Source: Pseudomonadota bacterium
GTDB lineage: Bacteria; Pseudomonadota; Alphaproteobacteria; Rhizobiales; Rhizobiaceae
Direction of reading: 5' to 3'
DNA length: 64,000 nucleotides
NCBI GenBank assembly: GCA_023404095.1
Contig: JAEYDD010000002.1
Span: 113,226-177,225 of the forward strand
Positions within the stretch are counted from its first letter, which is position 1, and each line of letters opens with the position of its first letter. The notes below the pieces were generated by a model, which worked only from the letters and a program-made list of their open reading frames with translations, had not been told where the DNA came from and searched no databases. The translations under genes and the position numbers were made by a program. Shown one piece after another: positions 20,274 through 29,435 of this stretch.

Positions 20274-23054
20274 TCAGGCGGCATCCTTCCGCACGGCACT
20301 CCCGCCCACCGGACCGGGGCGGCCCAGGAAATAGCCCTGCGCCTCGTCGCAGCCCTCCAGCACCAGGATGTCGAGCTGCTCCCTCGTTTCGACTCCCTCC
20401 GCCAGCACCGGCACTGAGAGGGTCTGGCCGAGGGCCACGATCGCACGCAGGATCGCCTTTGCCTGCGCGCTCTGCTCCACCTCGCTCATAAAGCTGCGGT
20501 CGAGCTTGATCTTGTCGAAGGGGAACGAGCGCAGCGTTTCCAGCGACGAGTAGCCGGTGCCGAAGTCGTCGATCGCGATGGTGACGCCGAGTGCCTTGAT
20601 CTCGCGGAGCGCACGCAGCGCGCGCTCCTTGTCACCGATGATCGTCGATTCGGTGATCTCCAGCTCCAGCCGGGTCGGATCCAGACCGGTCTCCGCAAGC
20701 ACGCGACCGACCAGGCCGGCCACATCCGCATTGGTCAGCTGCACCGGCGAGAGGTTGACCGCTATCCGGTGCGGCTCCACCCAGCTCGCCGCCTCGCGGC
20801 AGGCTTCGCGCAGGACCCACTCGCCGATCGGAAGGATCGCTCCGCATTCTTCCGCGATCGGGATGAACTCCGCGGGCGAAACCATGCCCCGTTCGCGATG
20901 CCGCCAGCGGAGAAGCACTTCCAGGCCGGTGATCGAGCCACTGTCGACGGCCTTCTGTACCTGATAGTGCAGATAAAGTTCGTTGCGCTCCACAGCCAGC
21001 CACAGATCCTTGGCGATGGCCCGGCGATCGCGGGCGACTTCGTCCATGGAGACCTCGTAGTAGCAGACCGTCTGCGTCAGCGCGTCCTTTGCGCGATACA
21101 TCGCCAGATCGGCGTTGTTCAGAAGCGCCTCGGGATTGTCCGCGTCCTGCGGGTAGATCGCGACACCGAGGCTTGCGCCGGGCTTCAGTTCGTAGCCGTC
21201 GATCACGACCTCGCCCTGAAGGCACCGCTCCAGCCGCTGAATGAAGCCGTTGAGATCGGCGATATCGTCATACCGCTTGCAGGCGGCAAACTCATCGCCG
21301 CCGAAGCGCGCGACGTTTTCATCGGGTCCGAGACAGGCGCGCATACGCTCCGCCAGCGTGACCAGGACCTGGTCGCCGGCCGCATGTCCGCGCGTGTCGT
21401 TGATCTCCTTGAACTTGTCCAGGTCGATGCCGATCGTCGCGACCTTGCCGCCCGAACGTCCCGCATGCTCGATGGCAGCCGCCAGAATATCGTTGAAATG
21501 CGCCCGGTTCGGCAGTCCCGTCAGGCCATCATGCCGGGCCATGTGGGCGATCTGCTCCTCGTTGCGCAGGCGCTCGGAGATATCCTCGAAGGTCGCGACC
21601 CAGCCGCCGGCCGGCAAGGTGCGATACTTGACCTGAACCGACATTCCCCCTGGAAGCGTCTCGACGATCGCGCCGCCGCCCTGGCGGATGATCTTGCGGT
21701 GCCGGGCATAGAACTCGGGCGCCTTCAGCAGCCAGACCTCGGGCAGTTCGCAGGCTGCGGCGTGCGCAGCGTCGACAAGCTCGCGGAAGCTGAGACCGAC
21801 ATTCATGCGGCCGGGCAGGCTCAGGAGTTCGGCGCAGCGGTAGTTGGACAGGACCAGCCGCTCCTCGTTGTCGAACAGGCACAACCCCTGCGACATGTTC
21901 TCCAGGGCCAGATCGAGGTTCCGGCTGACCTCGGCGATGCGATCGGCGTCGGCTTTCTCCTTCGTCACGTCCTTGGTGATCTTTGCGAAGCCGACAAGCG
22001 CCCCGCCCTCCTCGTGGATGGCGTCGATGACCACGTTGGCCCAGAAGCGCGATCCATCCTTGCGATAACGCCAGCCTTCCGCCTCGTACTTGCCGTGTTG
22101 GCGGGCACTCTCCAGGGCAAAGTCGGGCGCACCGGCCTTGCGGTCTTCCTCGCCGTAGAACTGCGAAAAATGCCGGCCGACGATCTCGTGCGCCTTGTAG
22201 CCCTTGTTGCGTTCGGCGCCGGCATTCCAGTTGGAAACCACGCCCCTGGGATCGAGCATGTAGATTGCGTAGTCGGAGACGCCCTGAACCAGCATCGCGA
22301 ACTGCCGCATGCTTTCGGTGGCGGCCGATTCCGCCTTTCTGGCAAAAACGGCGGCGATCAGCCCGACCGACAGGAGAGACAGGGCGACCAGCGCCATCAG
22401 CAATGCCATCAGGCCCGGCGAGAGGATCGCCGTTTCGTCCACTGTCATCGGCCCAGACACGACGGTCGCCGATGCCATGCCCACGAAATGCAGCGAGACC
22501 ACGCCAAGCGTCATCAGGAGGCCCGCGCCGAGGCGAGCGGCAGCGCCCGCTCGGCGCTCCAGTTGGGCAAACGAAGCGCCGCAGAACACCGCGCCCGCAA
22601 TCAGCGAAGCGGCTATCAGGACCGGGTCCCATTCGATTTGCCCCGGCAATTCCAGCGCAGCCATGCCCAGATAGTGCATCGCGGCAATACCCGCGGCGAC
22701 GACGACACCACCGGCGACAGCGGCGGTGGCTCCGGAGAGATAGGTGGCCAGAGCCGCGCCGAAGCCGGTCAATGCGATCGCGACCAAAAGCGACGCCAGG
22801 GTCAGCTCCATGCCGTAACCGAAGACCACGCCGGGGTCATAGGCCAGGATCGCGATGAAATGCGTCGTCCAGATGCCGAAGCCGCTGGCGACGCCGGCAA
22901 CGCACAGCCACAGCGCGCGACCGTTCCCCTCGGCGGATCTGGCACGCTGGATCAGCGAAATGGCGGTGTAGCAGGAAAGAAAACAGACGAGAGCAGCAAG
23001 AAGGACCAGCCGCAGATCATGTTCCACGGTCAGGCAGGTAACGATGCGCAACAT
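20274..23054 (-). CDS. MHYT-PAS-GGDEF-EAL cyclic di-GMP signalling protein
   Basis: 926 residues. The N-terminal membrane MHYT sensor (about 1-235, seven helices) has the signature blocks THFIAIL, AAMHYLGMAA and SLHFVGMAS, proposed to bind copper and sense a diatomic gas or redox state. One clear PAS domain (about 250-370, VVSNWNAGAERNKGY) is followed by a second PAS-like segment (about 385-480). The GGDEF domain has an intact RFGGDEF site. The EAL domain (about 670-915) has EVL in place of EAL but retains DDFGTGYSSL and LAEGVET. It could make or degrade c-di-GMP; both sites look usable. It appears monocistronic. Confidence 0.92.
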   Translation of the reverse strand: MLRIVTCLTVEHDLRLVLLAALVCFLSCYTAISLIQRARSAEGNGRALWLCVAGVASGFGIWTTHFIAILAYDPGVVFGYGMELTLASLLVAIALTGFGAALATYLSGATAAVAGGVVVAAGIAAMHYLGMAALELPGQIEWDPVLIAASLIAGAVFCGASFAQLERRAGAAARLGAGLLMTLGVVSLHFVGMASATVVSGPMTVDETAILSPGLMALLMALVALSLLSVGLIAAVFARKAESAATESMRQFAMLVQGVSDYAIYMLDPRGVVSNWNAGAERNKGYKAHEIVGRHFSQFYGEEDRKAGAPDFALESARQHGKYEAEGWRYRKDGSRFWANVVIDAIHEEGGALVGFAKITKDVTKEKADADRIAEVSRNLDLALENMSQGLCLFDNEERLVLSNYRCAELLSLPGRMNVGLSFRELVDAAHAAACELPEVWLLKAPEFYARHRKIIRQGGGAIVETLPGGMSVQVKYRTLPAGGWVATFEDISERLRNEEQIAHMARHDGLTGLPNRAHFNDILAAAIEHAGRSGGKVATIGIDLDKFKEINDTRGHAAGDQVLVTLAERMRACLGPDENVARFGGDEFAACKRYDDIADLNGFIQRLERCLQGEVVIDGYELKPGASLGVAIYPQDADNPEALLNNADLAMYRAKDALTQTVCYYEVSMDEVARDRRAIAKDLWLAVERNELYLHYQVQKAVDSGSITGLEVLLRWRHRERGMVSPAEFIPIAEECGAILPIGEWVLREACREAASWVEPHRIAVNLSPVQLTNADVAGLVGRVLAETGLDPTRLELEITESTIIGDKERALRALREIKALGVTIAIDDFGTGYSSLETLRSFPFDKIKLDRSFMSEVEQSAQAKAILRAIVALGQTLSVPVLAEGVETREQLDILVLEGCDEAQGYFLGRPGPVGGSAVRKDAA

Positions 23055-23209
23055 GGGAAGTCCGTTTGAGTGCGATTTTTCCGCAGTCAGCCGGAGAAAG
23101 CTGAAGAATGCATGAATTGGCGGCCTGGCGATGCCCTGCCGTTCTCACGCTAGGTGAAGATGCTTAATACACCTGAAACGGCTTCCCCGGTTTCATGTGC
23201 AGGGCGGCT

Positions 23210-24427
23210 TCACAAGGTCAGCGTCTTGAGGTCCGTGGCGGGATCTTCCAGCGCCGCCCGCTCGGGCGTTCGCCCCTGCTCGAGAAGCTTTTTACCCACC
23301 ACATAGGCCTTGGCGTCGTTCACCGCGTCGACGGCGATGAACCGCCCCTGGCGGAAATACCATACGGAGACGCTGCCTTCGCGCTGCCCGGGCCGGACGA
23401 GCGTGTCGTCGTAGCCCATGCAGAAGCCGGCGATCTGGAGTTTCACATCATACTGGTCCGACCAGAACCAGGGTCTTGGCGCATAGGGCTCGGTGCCACC
23501 GGCGATGACGGCGGCGGCAGCCTCGGCCTGATCAACAGCGTTCTGGACCGACTCCAGCCGCACCTGGCTGCCCTCGAACGGCAGCACGGCGCAATCACCC
23601 ATGGCAAAGATCGAGGGATCGGAGGTGCGCGCATGTTCATCGACGACGATCCCGTTTGCGACCTCGAGGCCCGCCTCGCGGGCGAGGCGGTCGTTCGGCG
23701 CGACGCCGATGCCGACGATGACGATGTCGGCCGGCAGGACGAACCAGTCGGAAAGCTCGGCGCCAGTCACCCGGCCGTCCTCGCCGATCAGCCGGACGAG
23801 GCCGGTCTTCTCACGAATGTCGACGCCTCGGGCGATGTGGATCGCCTTGAGGATCGTGGCAGTCGCAGGCGAAGCGACACGCTGGAGGATGCGGTCGGCC
23901 ATCTCGATGACCGTGACCTTAAGCCCCCTCCCGCGGGCGACCGCAGCCGCCTCCAGCCCTATATAGCCGCCGCCGACGATCAGCGCCCGCCGCCCTTCGG
24001 ACATCTCGATGCCCAGCCGGTCGGCGTCCAGATAGTCGCGAACGGTGTAGACGCCGTCGAGGTCGCCGCCGATTTCGGCCGGCAGGCGACGGGGGGCCGC
24101 CCCGGTGGCAAGGGCGAGTGTGTCATAGGAAAGCATCGAGCCATCGCTGAGCGTGACGGTCTTGGCAGCCCTGTCGATGGAGGTGACCTCGGAGGAAAGC
24201 CGCAGGTCGACATCGTGTTCCGGGTACCAGCTTTCGGGCCGGAAATGCAGGCGGCCGAGATCGGCCTCGCCGAGCAGATATTTCTTGGATAGCGGCGGCC
24301 GCTGGTAGGGCGGGCTCGCTTCTGCGCTGACGATGGTGATCGGCCGCGCATCCTTCAGCGCCCGCAGCTTTGCCACCAGGGCGAATGCGGCCTGGCCGCC
24401 GCCGACGACTACCAATCTTCCCGTCAC
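23210..24427 (-). CDS. FAD-dependent oxidoreductase, ferredoxin reductase type (rhodocoxin/putidaredoxin reductase-like)
   Basis: About 405 residues. The FAD motif is VVVGGGQAAF (near residue 6) and the NAD motif ALIVGGGYIGLEAAAVARG (about 145-163), followed by the FAD-binding FAMGDCA block (about 270) and the C-terminal reductase dimerisation-like domain. Relatives pass electrons from NADH to a [2Fe-2S] ferredoxin serving a P450 or dioxygenase, but no such partner is nearby. The GTG at 24427 with GGCAGGA upstream gives the family N-terminus (MTGRLVVVGGG); the ATG at 24460 adds an unconserved leader. Physiological partner unknown. Confidence 0.88.
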   Translation of the reverse strand: MTGRLVVVGGGQAAFALVAKLRALKDARPITIVSAEASPPYQRPPLSKKYLLGEADLGRLHFRPESWYPEHDVDLRLSSEVTSIDRAAKTVTLSDGSMLSYDTLALATGAAPRRLPAEIGGDLDGVYTVRDYLDADRLGIEMSEGRRALIVGGGYIGLEAAAVARGRGLKVTVIEMADRILQRVASPATATILKAIHIARGVDIREKTGLVRLIGEDGRVTGAELSDWFVLPADIVIVGIGVAPNDRLAREAGLEVANGIVVDEHARTSDPSIFAMGDCAVLPFEGSQVRLESVQNAVDQAEAAAAVIAGGTEPYAPRPWFWSDQYDVKLQIAGFCMGYDDTLVRPGQREGSVSVWYFRQGRFIAVDAVNDAKAYVVGKKLLEQGRTPERAALEDPATDLKTLTL

Positions 24428-24524
24428 GATGATGTTCCTGCCCTCGATGCTTTTGCACAAAGAGGTAGCGCGCCCGGACGGCCCGCGTCAACGCGGATGC
24501 GCGCCGTCCGGGCGCTTCACTGCG

Positions 24525-25232
24525 TCACTCCTTGGCGGGAACGTCGAGCCCCTTCTGCGAGGCAGGGCGCGCCATGCAACGATCCAGCCACTCCATCACA
24601 GCCGGAAAATCGCCGTAACCGAGCACGTCGCGGCCGCCATAGAAGACGTCTGCGCCGCGCACCCAGGGAAACAGCGCGATGTCGGCGACCGTATAGGTCT
24701 CGCCCATGATCCACTGCAGGCCCTGCAGCCGCCCTTCCAGCACGCCGAGCAGGCGCTTTGATTCATCGCGGTAGCGCTCCATCGGATAGGAATTGTTGGC
24801 GACCTTGTCGGCGGCGAACTTGTAGAAATGGCCGAACTGACCGAACATCGGGCCGACCCCGCCCATCTGGAACATCAGCCAGCAAAGCGTTTCGTATTTT
24901 CCGGCCGGGTCTGTAGGCACAAGCTTTCCGGTCTTTTCAGCCAGATACCAGAGGATCGCGCCCGATTCGAACAGGCCGATCGGCTTGCCGTCCGGACCGT
25001 CGGGATCGATGATCGCCGGGATGCGGCCGTTCGGGTTCAGAGAGACGAATTCCGGCGTCTTCTGGTCGTTCGGGCCGAACTCGATGCGGTGCGGCTCGTA
25101 AGCCAACCCCAGTTCCTCCAGCGCGATCGACACCTTCACGCCATTGGGCGTCGGCAGGGAATAGAGCTGGATGATATCGGGATTTTTGGCGGGCCATTTC
25201 TGGGTGATCGGAAAGGCGGACAGATCGGTCAC
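24525..25232 (-). CDS. Glutathione S-transferase family protein
   Basis: About 235 residues. The thioredoxin-like N-terminal domain (about 20-100) has IQLYSLPTPNGVKVS and the cis-Pro/glutathione site segment NGRIPAIIDPDG, then LFESGAILWYLAEKTG. The helical C-terminal domain has VADIALFPWVRG. It resembles the YfcG/YghU-like disulfide-bond reductase branch; the N-terminal Thr-Pro-Asn-Gly stretch supports this. The GTG at 25232 is chosen because CAGGAG lies 7 nt upstream; the frame open to 25355 runs into intergenic sequence. Substrate unknown. Confidence 0.9.
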   Translation of the reverse strand: MTDLSAFPITQKWPAKNPDIIQLYSLPTPNGVKVSIALEELGLAYEPHRIEFGPNDQKTPEFVSLNPNGRIPAIIDPDGPDGKPIGLFESGAILWYLAEKTGKLVPTDPAGKYETLCWLMFQMGGVGPMFGQFGHFYKFAADKVANNSYPMERYRDESKRLLGVLEGRLQGLQWIMGETYTVADIALFPWVRGADVFYGGRDVLGYGDFPAVMEWLDRCMARPASQKGLDVPAKE

Positions 25233-25377
25233 GGGCTGCTCCTGCAAGTTTGCGTTGCGGGATAGATAGGACGCCGGGGCGGATGGGGGAAGGGGCAAGT
25301 GGTGGCGTGGCAAGTTGCGGGCCGTAGAGGGTGCGCTGCGGCGGCTCAATCTCATCCAGCGCGATTTCCTTCTCCTC

Positions 25378-25479
25378 CGTCACAGCGGCCCCCGAGCCTG
25401 TCCAGCGGCGCCGAGTCTGCGATGCTTTATTCGCGCAAGGACTTGCGCGGCTGGACGCCGGATCGGGTCCGGCGTGACG
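25378..25479. repeat. Palindromic intergenic repeat, copy 1
   Basis: A 102-bp element bounded by CGTCAC and GTGACG. It contains an inner palindrome (CGCGCAAGGACTTGCGCG) and GGACGCCGGATC...GGTCCGGCGTG near the right end. It closely matches the element at 25592-25702 in the same orientation. Such mosaic palindromes are common between genes in Rhizobiaceae (RIME-like), although I cannot assign the named family. Confidence 0.8.
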
Positions 25480-25591
25480 AGAAAAAGAATGCGAGACGAC
25501 AGGCTCATCACGCCAATCCAGCCTCATCACGCCGACAGAGTCGTCATCCTCGTCGCACGGCAATCGCCGTCCAGGCATCGCACCACACCCC

Positions 25592-25702
25592 CGTCACACC
25601 GGCCCCGAGCCGGTGTCCAGCGGCGCCGCGTCTGCGGCGGGGCAAATGCTCTTTTCGCGCAAGGACTTGCGCGGCGGACGCCGGATCAGGTCCGGCGTGA
25701 CG
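25592..25702. repeat. Palindromic intergenic repeat, copy 2
   Basis: A 111-bp element bounded by CGTCAC and GTGACG, with the same inner palindrome CGCGCAAGGACTTGCGCG and right arm GACGCCGGATCAGGTCCGGC as copy 1. The left part (CACCGGCCCCGAGCCGGTG) is a better preserved hairpin than in copy 1. The two copies fill most of the gap between hisG and the GST gene; the sequence between them (25480-25591) shows no gene. Confidence 0.8.
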
Positions 25703-25746
25703 GAACCGGATGAGTGCGCGGCCGTCCTGCAGCCAGGCCGGAGGCC

Positions 25747-26442
25747 TCAGAGCGCGCGGCGCACCGCTGCGACGATCTCGGCCACCACAGGGTCGCTATC
25801 GTGACCCCGCTTGCGCGCCCGCACCAGGCAGGCCTCGGACTTCAGGATGACGCCGTCGGAGAGGATCTTCAGGTGGTTGGCGCGCAGCGTCGAGCCGGTC
25901 GAGGTGATATCGACGATGATGTCGGCCGAACCGGAGGCAGGCGCGCCCTCCGTCGCCCCCAGGCTCTCGACGATGCGGTAGAGCTGGATGCCGTGATTGC
26001 CGGAGAAGAACTGCTGCGTCAGGCGCCAATACTTGGTGGCGATCGTCAATCGGCGGCCGTGGCGGGCGCGGAAATCGGCTGCCACGTCGCCGAGGTCGGC
26101 CATGGTCTCCACGTCGAGCCAGATCTCCGGCACGGCGACGACGACATCGGCATGACCGAAGCCGAGGCGGGCGCAGAATTCGACGCGCTCATCGGCCCGG
26201 GCGAGCCCTTCGCGCACGAGATCCTCGCCGGTGACGCCGAAATCGACGGTCCCGTTGCCGATCTCACGCGAAATCTCAGAAGCCGAGAGGAAGGCGATCT
26301 CGATGTCGTCCCGCCCCTCGACGCGGCCGCGATAGGAGCGGTCGCTGCCGACGGAGACGATGGTGTAGCCGGCACGCTGGAAGATCGCGGACGCGTCTTC
26401 CTTCATCCGGCCCTTGGAGGGAAGCGCGATGGTGATGGTCAT
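25747..26442 (-). CDS. hisG: ATP phosphoribosyltransferase catalytic subunit HisG (short form)
   Basis: A 231-residue short-form HisG, lacking the C-terminal ACT-like regulatory domain. It catalyses the first step of histidine synthesis, joining ATP and PRPP. It begins MTITIALPSKGRMKEDA and contains the PRPP-binding region near DIIVDITSTGSTLRAN (about 150-165). ATG 26442 overlaps the hisZ stop by ATGA, indicating translational coupling. Short HisG needs HisZ for activity, and hisZ is directly upstream. Followed downstream by the palindromic repeats. Confidence 0.97.
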   Translation of the reverse strand: MTITIALPSKGRMKEDASAIFQRAGYTIVSVGSDRSYRGRVEGRDDIEIAFLSASEISREIGNGTVDFGVTGEDLVREGLARADERVEFCARLGFGHADVVVAVPEIWLDVETMADLGDVAADFRARHGRRLTIATKYWRLTQQFFSGNHGIQLYRIVESLGATEGAPASGSADIIVDITSTGSTLRANHLKILSDGVILKSEACLVRARKRGHDSDPVVAEIVAAVRRAL

Positions 26443-27569
26443 GCGCGCGCCCCTTCTTCGATTGCGTGTTCGATGCGGTCGAGCCAAAGGGAAAAGCCCA
26501 CGGCGGGGATGTCGTCGGCCGCCCCCAGCAGCGACATCATGCGGTCAAAGCGGCCGCCGCCGGCGAGCACGCGATGGTCGCCGCGCAAGGTGATCTCGAA
26601 GACGAGCCCGGTGTAATAGTCGAGTGGACGACCGAAGGCGGCCCGCCAGGTGATGTCGGAGAGCTTGACGCCGGCATTGGCAAAGGCGGCCACACGCGCA
26701 TCGAAGGCTTGGATTGCGGCGTCCAGCGGCAGGCCAGTGCTTGCCGCAAAGTCGTCGAGCACGCCGGGCGCGTAGCGCAGGCTGACGTTGAGCGACAGGA
26801 ACTCCCGCAGGATGTCGAGCTTGGCGGCATCGAGCGAGGCTCCGGCGAGCGCAAGCTTGTCTTTCAGGCGGCGGGCGATGTCCTTCGGCGCGCGGCTGGC
26901 ATTGGTCAGGTAGCCGGTCGCCTGCATTATGCCGTCGATGTGGGCAACAAGCGCCTCGTCGTCGCCCGTCTCCAGCAGCGCCTCGATCTCGGGGCTGAGA
27001 CCTGTCACATGCTCGGGCCTTGCAAGCCGCAGCATCAGCGCCTCGAGCTGCGACTGCTCGCCGAAGGCGCGGACGAGCCGCTTCTGCCACCCGACCGGCA
27101 GGCCGAGGGCGGCGACGACCGCCTCGAAGACGGCCTGATCGCCCATCGTCACCGTCAGCGGTCGCCCCGGCAGCAGCGTCGTGAGAACGGACATGGCGTC
27201 GGCGACGGCCCGCGCATCGGCCAGCGCGAAGTCGCGCGTGCCCAGATCCTCGATGCCCGCCTGGTAGAATTCGCTGCCGCCCTCGCGGCGCTGGCGGAAG
27301 ACCTCGCCCAGATAGGCATAGCGCTTTGGCGTGCCGGTCGCCGTCTCGATGTGGCGCAGACAGACGGGAATGGTGAATTCCGGCCGCAGGCACAGGCTTT
27401 CGCCGGTCTCGCTCTGAGTCAGGAAGATGCGGCGGCGCAGGTCCTCGCCGGCGATATCGAGAAACGGCTCGGCCGGCTGGATGACCGGCGTATCGACGCG
27501 CTCTGTATCGAGCCTCTCGAAAGCGGCCAAAAGATCGGGCGCGAAGGCCGGGAGATTGATCAGCGGCAT
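26439..27569 (-). CDS. hisZ: ATP phosphoribosyltransferase regulatory subunit HisZ
   Basis: A 376-residue HisRS-like paralogue without aminoacylation ability. It keeps class II synthetase core segments such as LCLRPEFTIPVCLRH and YAYLGEVFRQRREGGSEFYQAG. HisZ activates the short HisG and carries histidine feedback control in a hetero-octamer. The order hisS-hisZ-hisG with a 4-bp hisZ/hisG overlap is a recurrent rhizobial arrangement. The start MPLINLPAFAPDLLAAFERL matches the family. Confidence 0.95.
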   Translation of the reverse strand: MPLINLPAFAPDLLAAFERLDTERVDTPVIQPAEPFLDIAGEDLRRRIFLTQSETGESLCLRPEFTIPVCLRHIETATGTPKRYAYLGEVFRQRREGGSEFYQAGIEDLGTRDFALADARAVADAMSVLTTLLPGRPLTVTMGDQAVFEAVVAALGLPVGWQKRLVRAFGEQSQLEALMLRLARPEHVTGLSPEIEALLETGDDEALVAHIDGIMQATGYLTNASRAPKDIARRLKDKLALAGASLDAAKLDILREFLSLNVSLRYAPGVLDDFAASTGLPLDAAIQAFDARVAAFANAGVKLSDITWRAAFGRPLDYYTGLVFEITLRGDHRVLAGGGRFDRMMSLLGAADDIPAVGFSLWLDRIEHAIEEGARA

Positions 27570-27603
27570 GGGCTGGCCTCATTCGATGCCGTCATTGCCA
27601 CCT

Positions 27604-27717
27604 CGCCCCTCATCCGCCTGCCGGCGCCTTCTCCCCGCGGGCAGGCAGAAGGACGGATCCCGCGCTTTCCCCGGTTCCCTCTCCCCGCCTGCGGGGGGAG
27701 GGTTAGGGTGAGGGGCA
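27604..27717. repeat. Intergenic repeat-like palindromic sequence between hisS and hisZ
   Basis: GC-rich segments of the type found many times in rhizobial genomes: CGCCCCTCATCCGCCTGCCGG and CTTCTCCCCGC, then CTCTCCCCGCCTGCGGGGGG followed by AGGGTTAGGGTGAGGGG. The last part forms a hairpin. It separates two genes of the same operon by 184 bp. Recognition is from the general pattern; only one copy is in this window. Confidence 0.55.
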
Positions 27718-27753
27718 GCCTTGGCACCTGGACGCAAGCGGCAGCCATCGCCA

Positions 27754-29274
27754 TCAGTCCCTGCCCGCCCGCTTGCGGTCGTCGGCCTGGTGGGCGAGGA
27801 TTTCACGCACGCGCTGGATCATGTCCTCTTCGGAGACGACGACCTGCGCCACCCGCGCCTCGCGCCATGTGACGTTGTCCTCGATCTCGCCGGCAAGGCG
27901 CTTGCCCTCGATCAGGTCCTTGATCTGCACGACGCCGAGCGCACGCTCGTCACCGCCCTGGATGATGGCGATCGGGCAATTGCGGCGGTCGGCATATTTC
28001 AGCTGGTTGCCGAACTTCTTCCAATTACCCTGGTACATCTCCGCACGGATGCCGGCTGAGCGCAGCGCCTGGGTGAAGCGCTGGTAGCGGCCCATGCTGT
28101 CGACGTCGCCGTCCATAACGCTGACAAGCACCGGGGCGATAACCTCGTCCTGGCCGAGCTTGCCGAGGTTCTTCAAGGCCGTCATCAGGCGCGAGACGCC
28201 GATGGAGAAGCCCGTCGCCGGCACCGGCTGGCCCATGAAGCGCGAGACGAGCCCGTCATAGCGGCCGCCGCCGCCGACCGAGCCGAACACGACCTTCTCG
28301 CCCTTCTCGTTGGTGACGGCGAACTGCAGTTCCGCCTCGAAGACGGGACCGGTGTAGTATTCAAGGCCGCGGACGACGGAGGGGTCGATCTTGATGCGGT
28401 CGCTGTCGTAGCCGGCGGAGCCCACGAGATGACCGATCTGGTTCAACTCGTCGACGCCTTCGGCCCCCTTTGCGGTCCCCGCGACAAGCTCTGCGAGCTG
28501 GGCCGCACTTTCGGCATAGTCCTTGATGCTGACGAAGAAGAGGACCTTTTCGATCTGCTCGGCACCGAGACCGGCCCCCTTAGTGAAATCGCCGCTCTCG
28601 TCCTTGCGGCCTTCGCCGAGCAGGAGCCGCACGCCCTCGGGGCCGAACTTGTCGAGCTTGTCGATGGCCCGCAGAACCGTCAGGCGCCGGCCGGCATTCT
28701 CCTCGCCGCCCAGCCCGATCGCCTCCATGACGCCGTCGAGCACCTTGCGGTTGTTGACCCGGATCACGTAGTCGCCGCGCTTGATGCCGAGCGCTTCCAT
28801 CGTGTCGGCCATCATCATGCACATCTCGGCATCGGCGGCCACGCCGGCGGCGCCCACAGTATCGGCGTCGAACTGCATGAACTGGCGGAAACGGCCGGGG
28901 CCAGGCTTCTCGTTGCGGAAGACGTAGCCGGCGCGGTAGGTGCGGTAGGGAAGCTGGATCTCGTTGAAGTTCTCGGCCACATGGCGGGCGAGCGGCGCGG
29001 TCAGGTCGTAGCGCAGGCTCATCCACTGGTCGTCGTCGTCCGTCAGCGAGAAGACGCCCTCGTTCGGGCGGTCGGCGTCGGGCAGGAACTTGCCGAGCGC
29101 GTCGGTGTACTCGAACAGCGGCGTTTCCACCGGGTCGAAACCGTAGCGCTCGTAGACCTCACGGATCTTGGCCGTCATCTCGTCCACGGCGCGGATGTCG
29201 GCAGCCTGGCGGTCGACGAAGCCGCGCGGCAGGCGGGCCTTCAGTTTCTGCGGTTTCTTCTGCTTTTCGCTCAT
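27754..29274 (-). CDS. hisS: Histidine--tRNA ligase
   Basis: A 506-residue class II aminoacyl-tRNA synthetase. Motif 2 is around GYVFRNEKPGPGRFRQF, the histidine-binding signature GLEYYTGPVFEAEL is at mid-protein, and motif 3 contains GGGGRYDGLVSRF and GFSIGVSRL. The C-terminal anticodon-binding domain follows. It starts MSEKQKKPQKLKARLPRG. It is upstream of hisZ-hisG on the same strand, so histidyl-tRNA charging and histidine synthesis are physically linked. HisRS in alphaproteobacteria recognises an unusual tRNA-His lacking G-1; the sequence fits the longer alphaproteobacterial type but this was not tested. Confidence 0.96.
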   Translation of the reverse strand: MSEKQKKPQKLKARLPRGFVDRQAADIRAVDEMTAKIREVYERYGFDPVETPLFEYTDALGKFLPDADRPNEGVFSLTDDDDQWMSLRYDLTAPLARHVAENFNEIQLPYRTYRAGYVFRNEKPGPGRFRQFMQFDADTVGAAGVAADAEMCMMMADTMEALGIKRGDYVIRVNNRKVLDGVMEAIGLGGEENAGRRLTVLRAIDKLDKFGPEGVRLLLGEGRKDESGDFTKGAGLGAEQIEKVLFFVSIKDYAESAAQLAELVAGTAKGAEGVDELNQIGHLVGSAGYDSDRIKIDPSVVRGLEYYTGPVFEAELQFAVTNEKGEKVVFGSVGGGGRYDGLVSRFMGQPVPATGFSIGVSRLMTALKNLGKLGQDEVIAPVLVSVMDGDVDSMGRYQRFTQALRSAGIRAEMYQGNWKKFGNQLKYADRRNCPIAIIQGGDERALGVVQIKDLIEGKRLAGEIEDNVTWREARVAQVVVSEEDMIQRVREILAHQADDRKRAGRD

Positions 29275-29435
29275 CGGGACGCCCGGATTTTCTGAGAATA
29301 CATTCGGGTCGCTTCCCTAGCGGATTGGGCCGGATGCGGCAAGGGCGGCGGCCGGCTCGCCGCTCGGAAACGGCCGCATGCGGAAAATGGCGCAGGGGAC
29401 TTTTCCTCGCCCGCAAGCCGTCCTAGATCTTGGAC

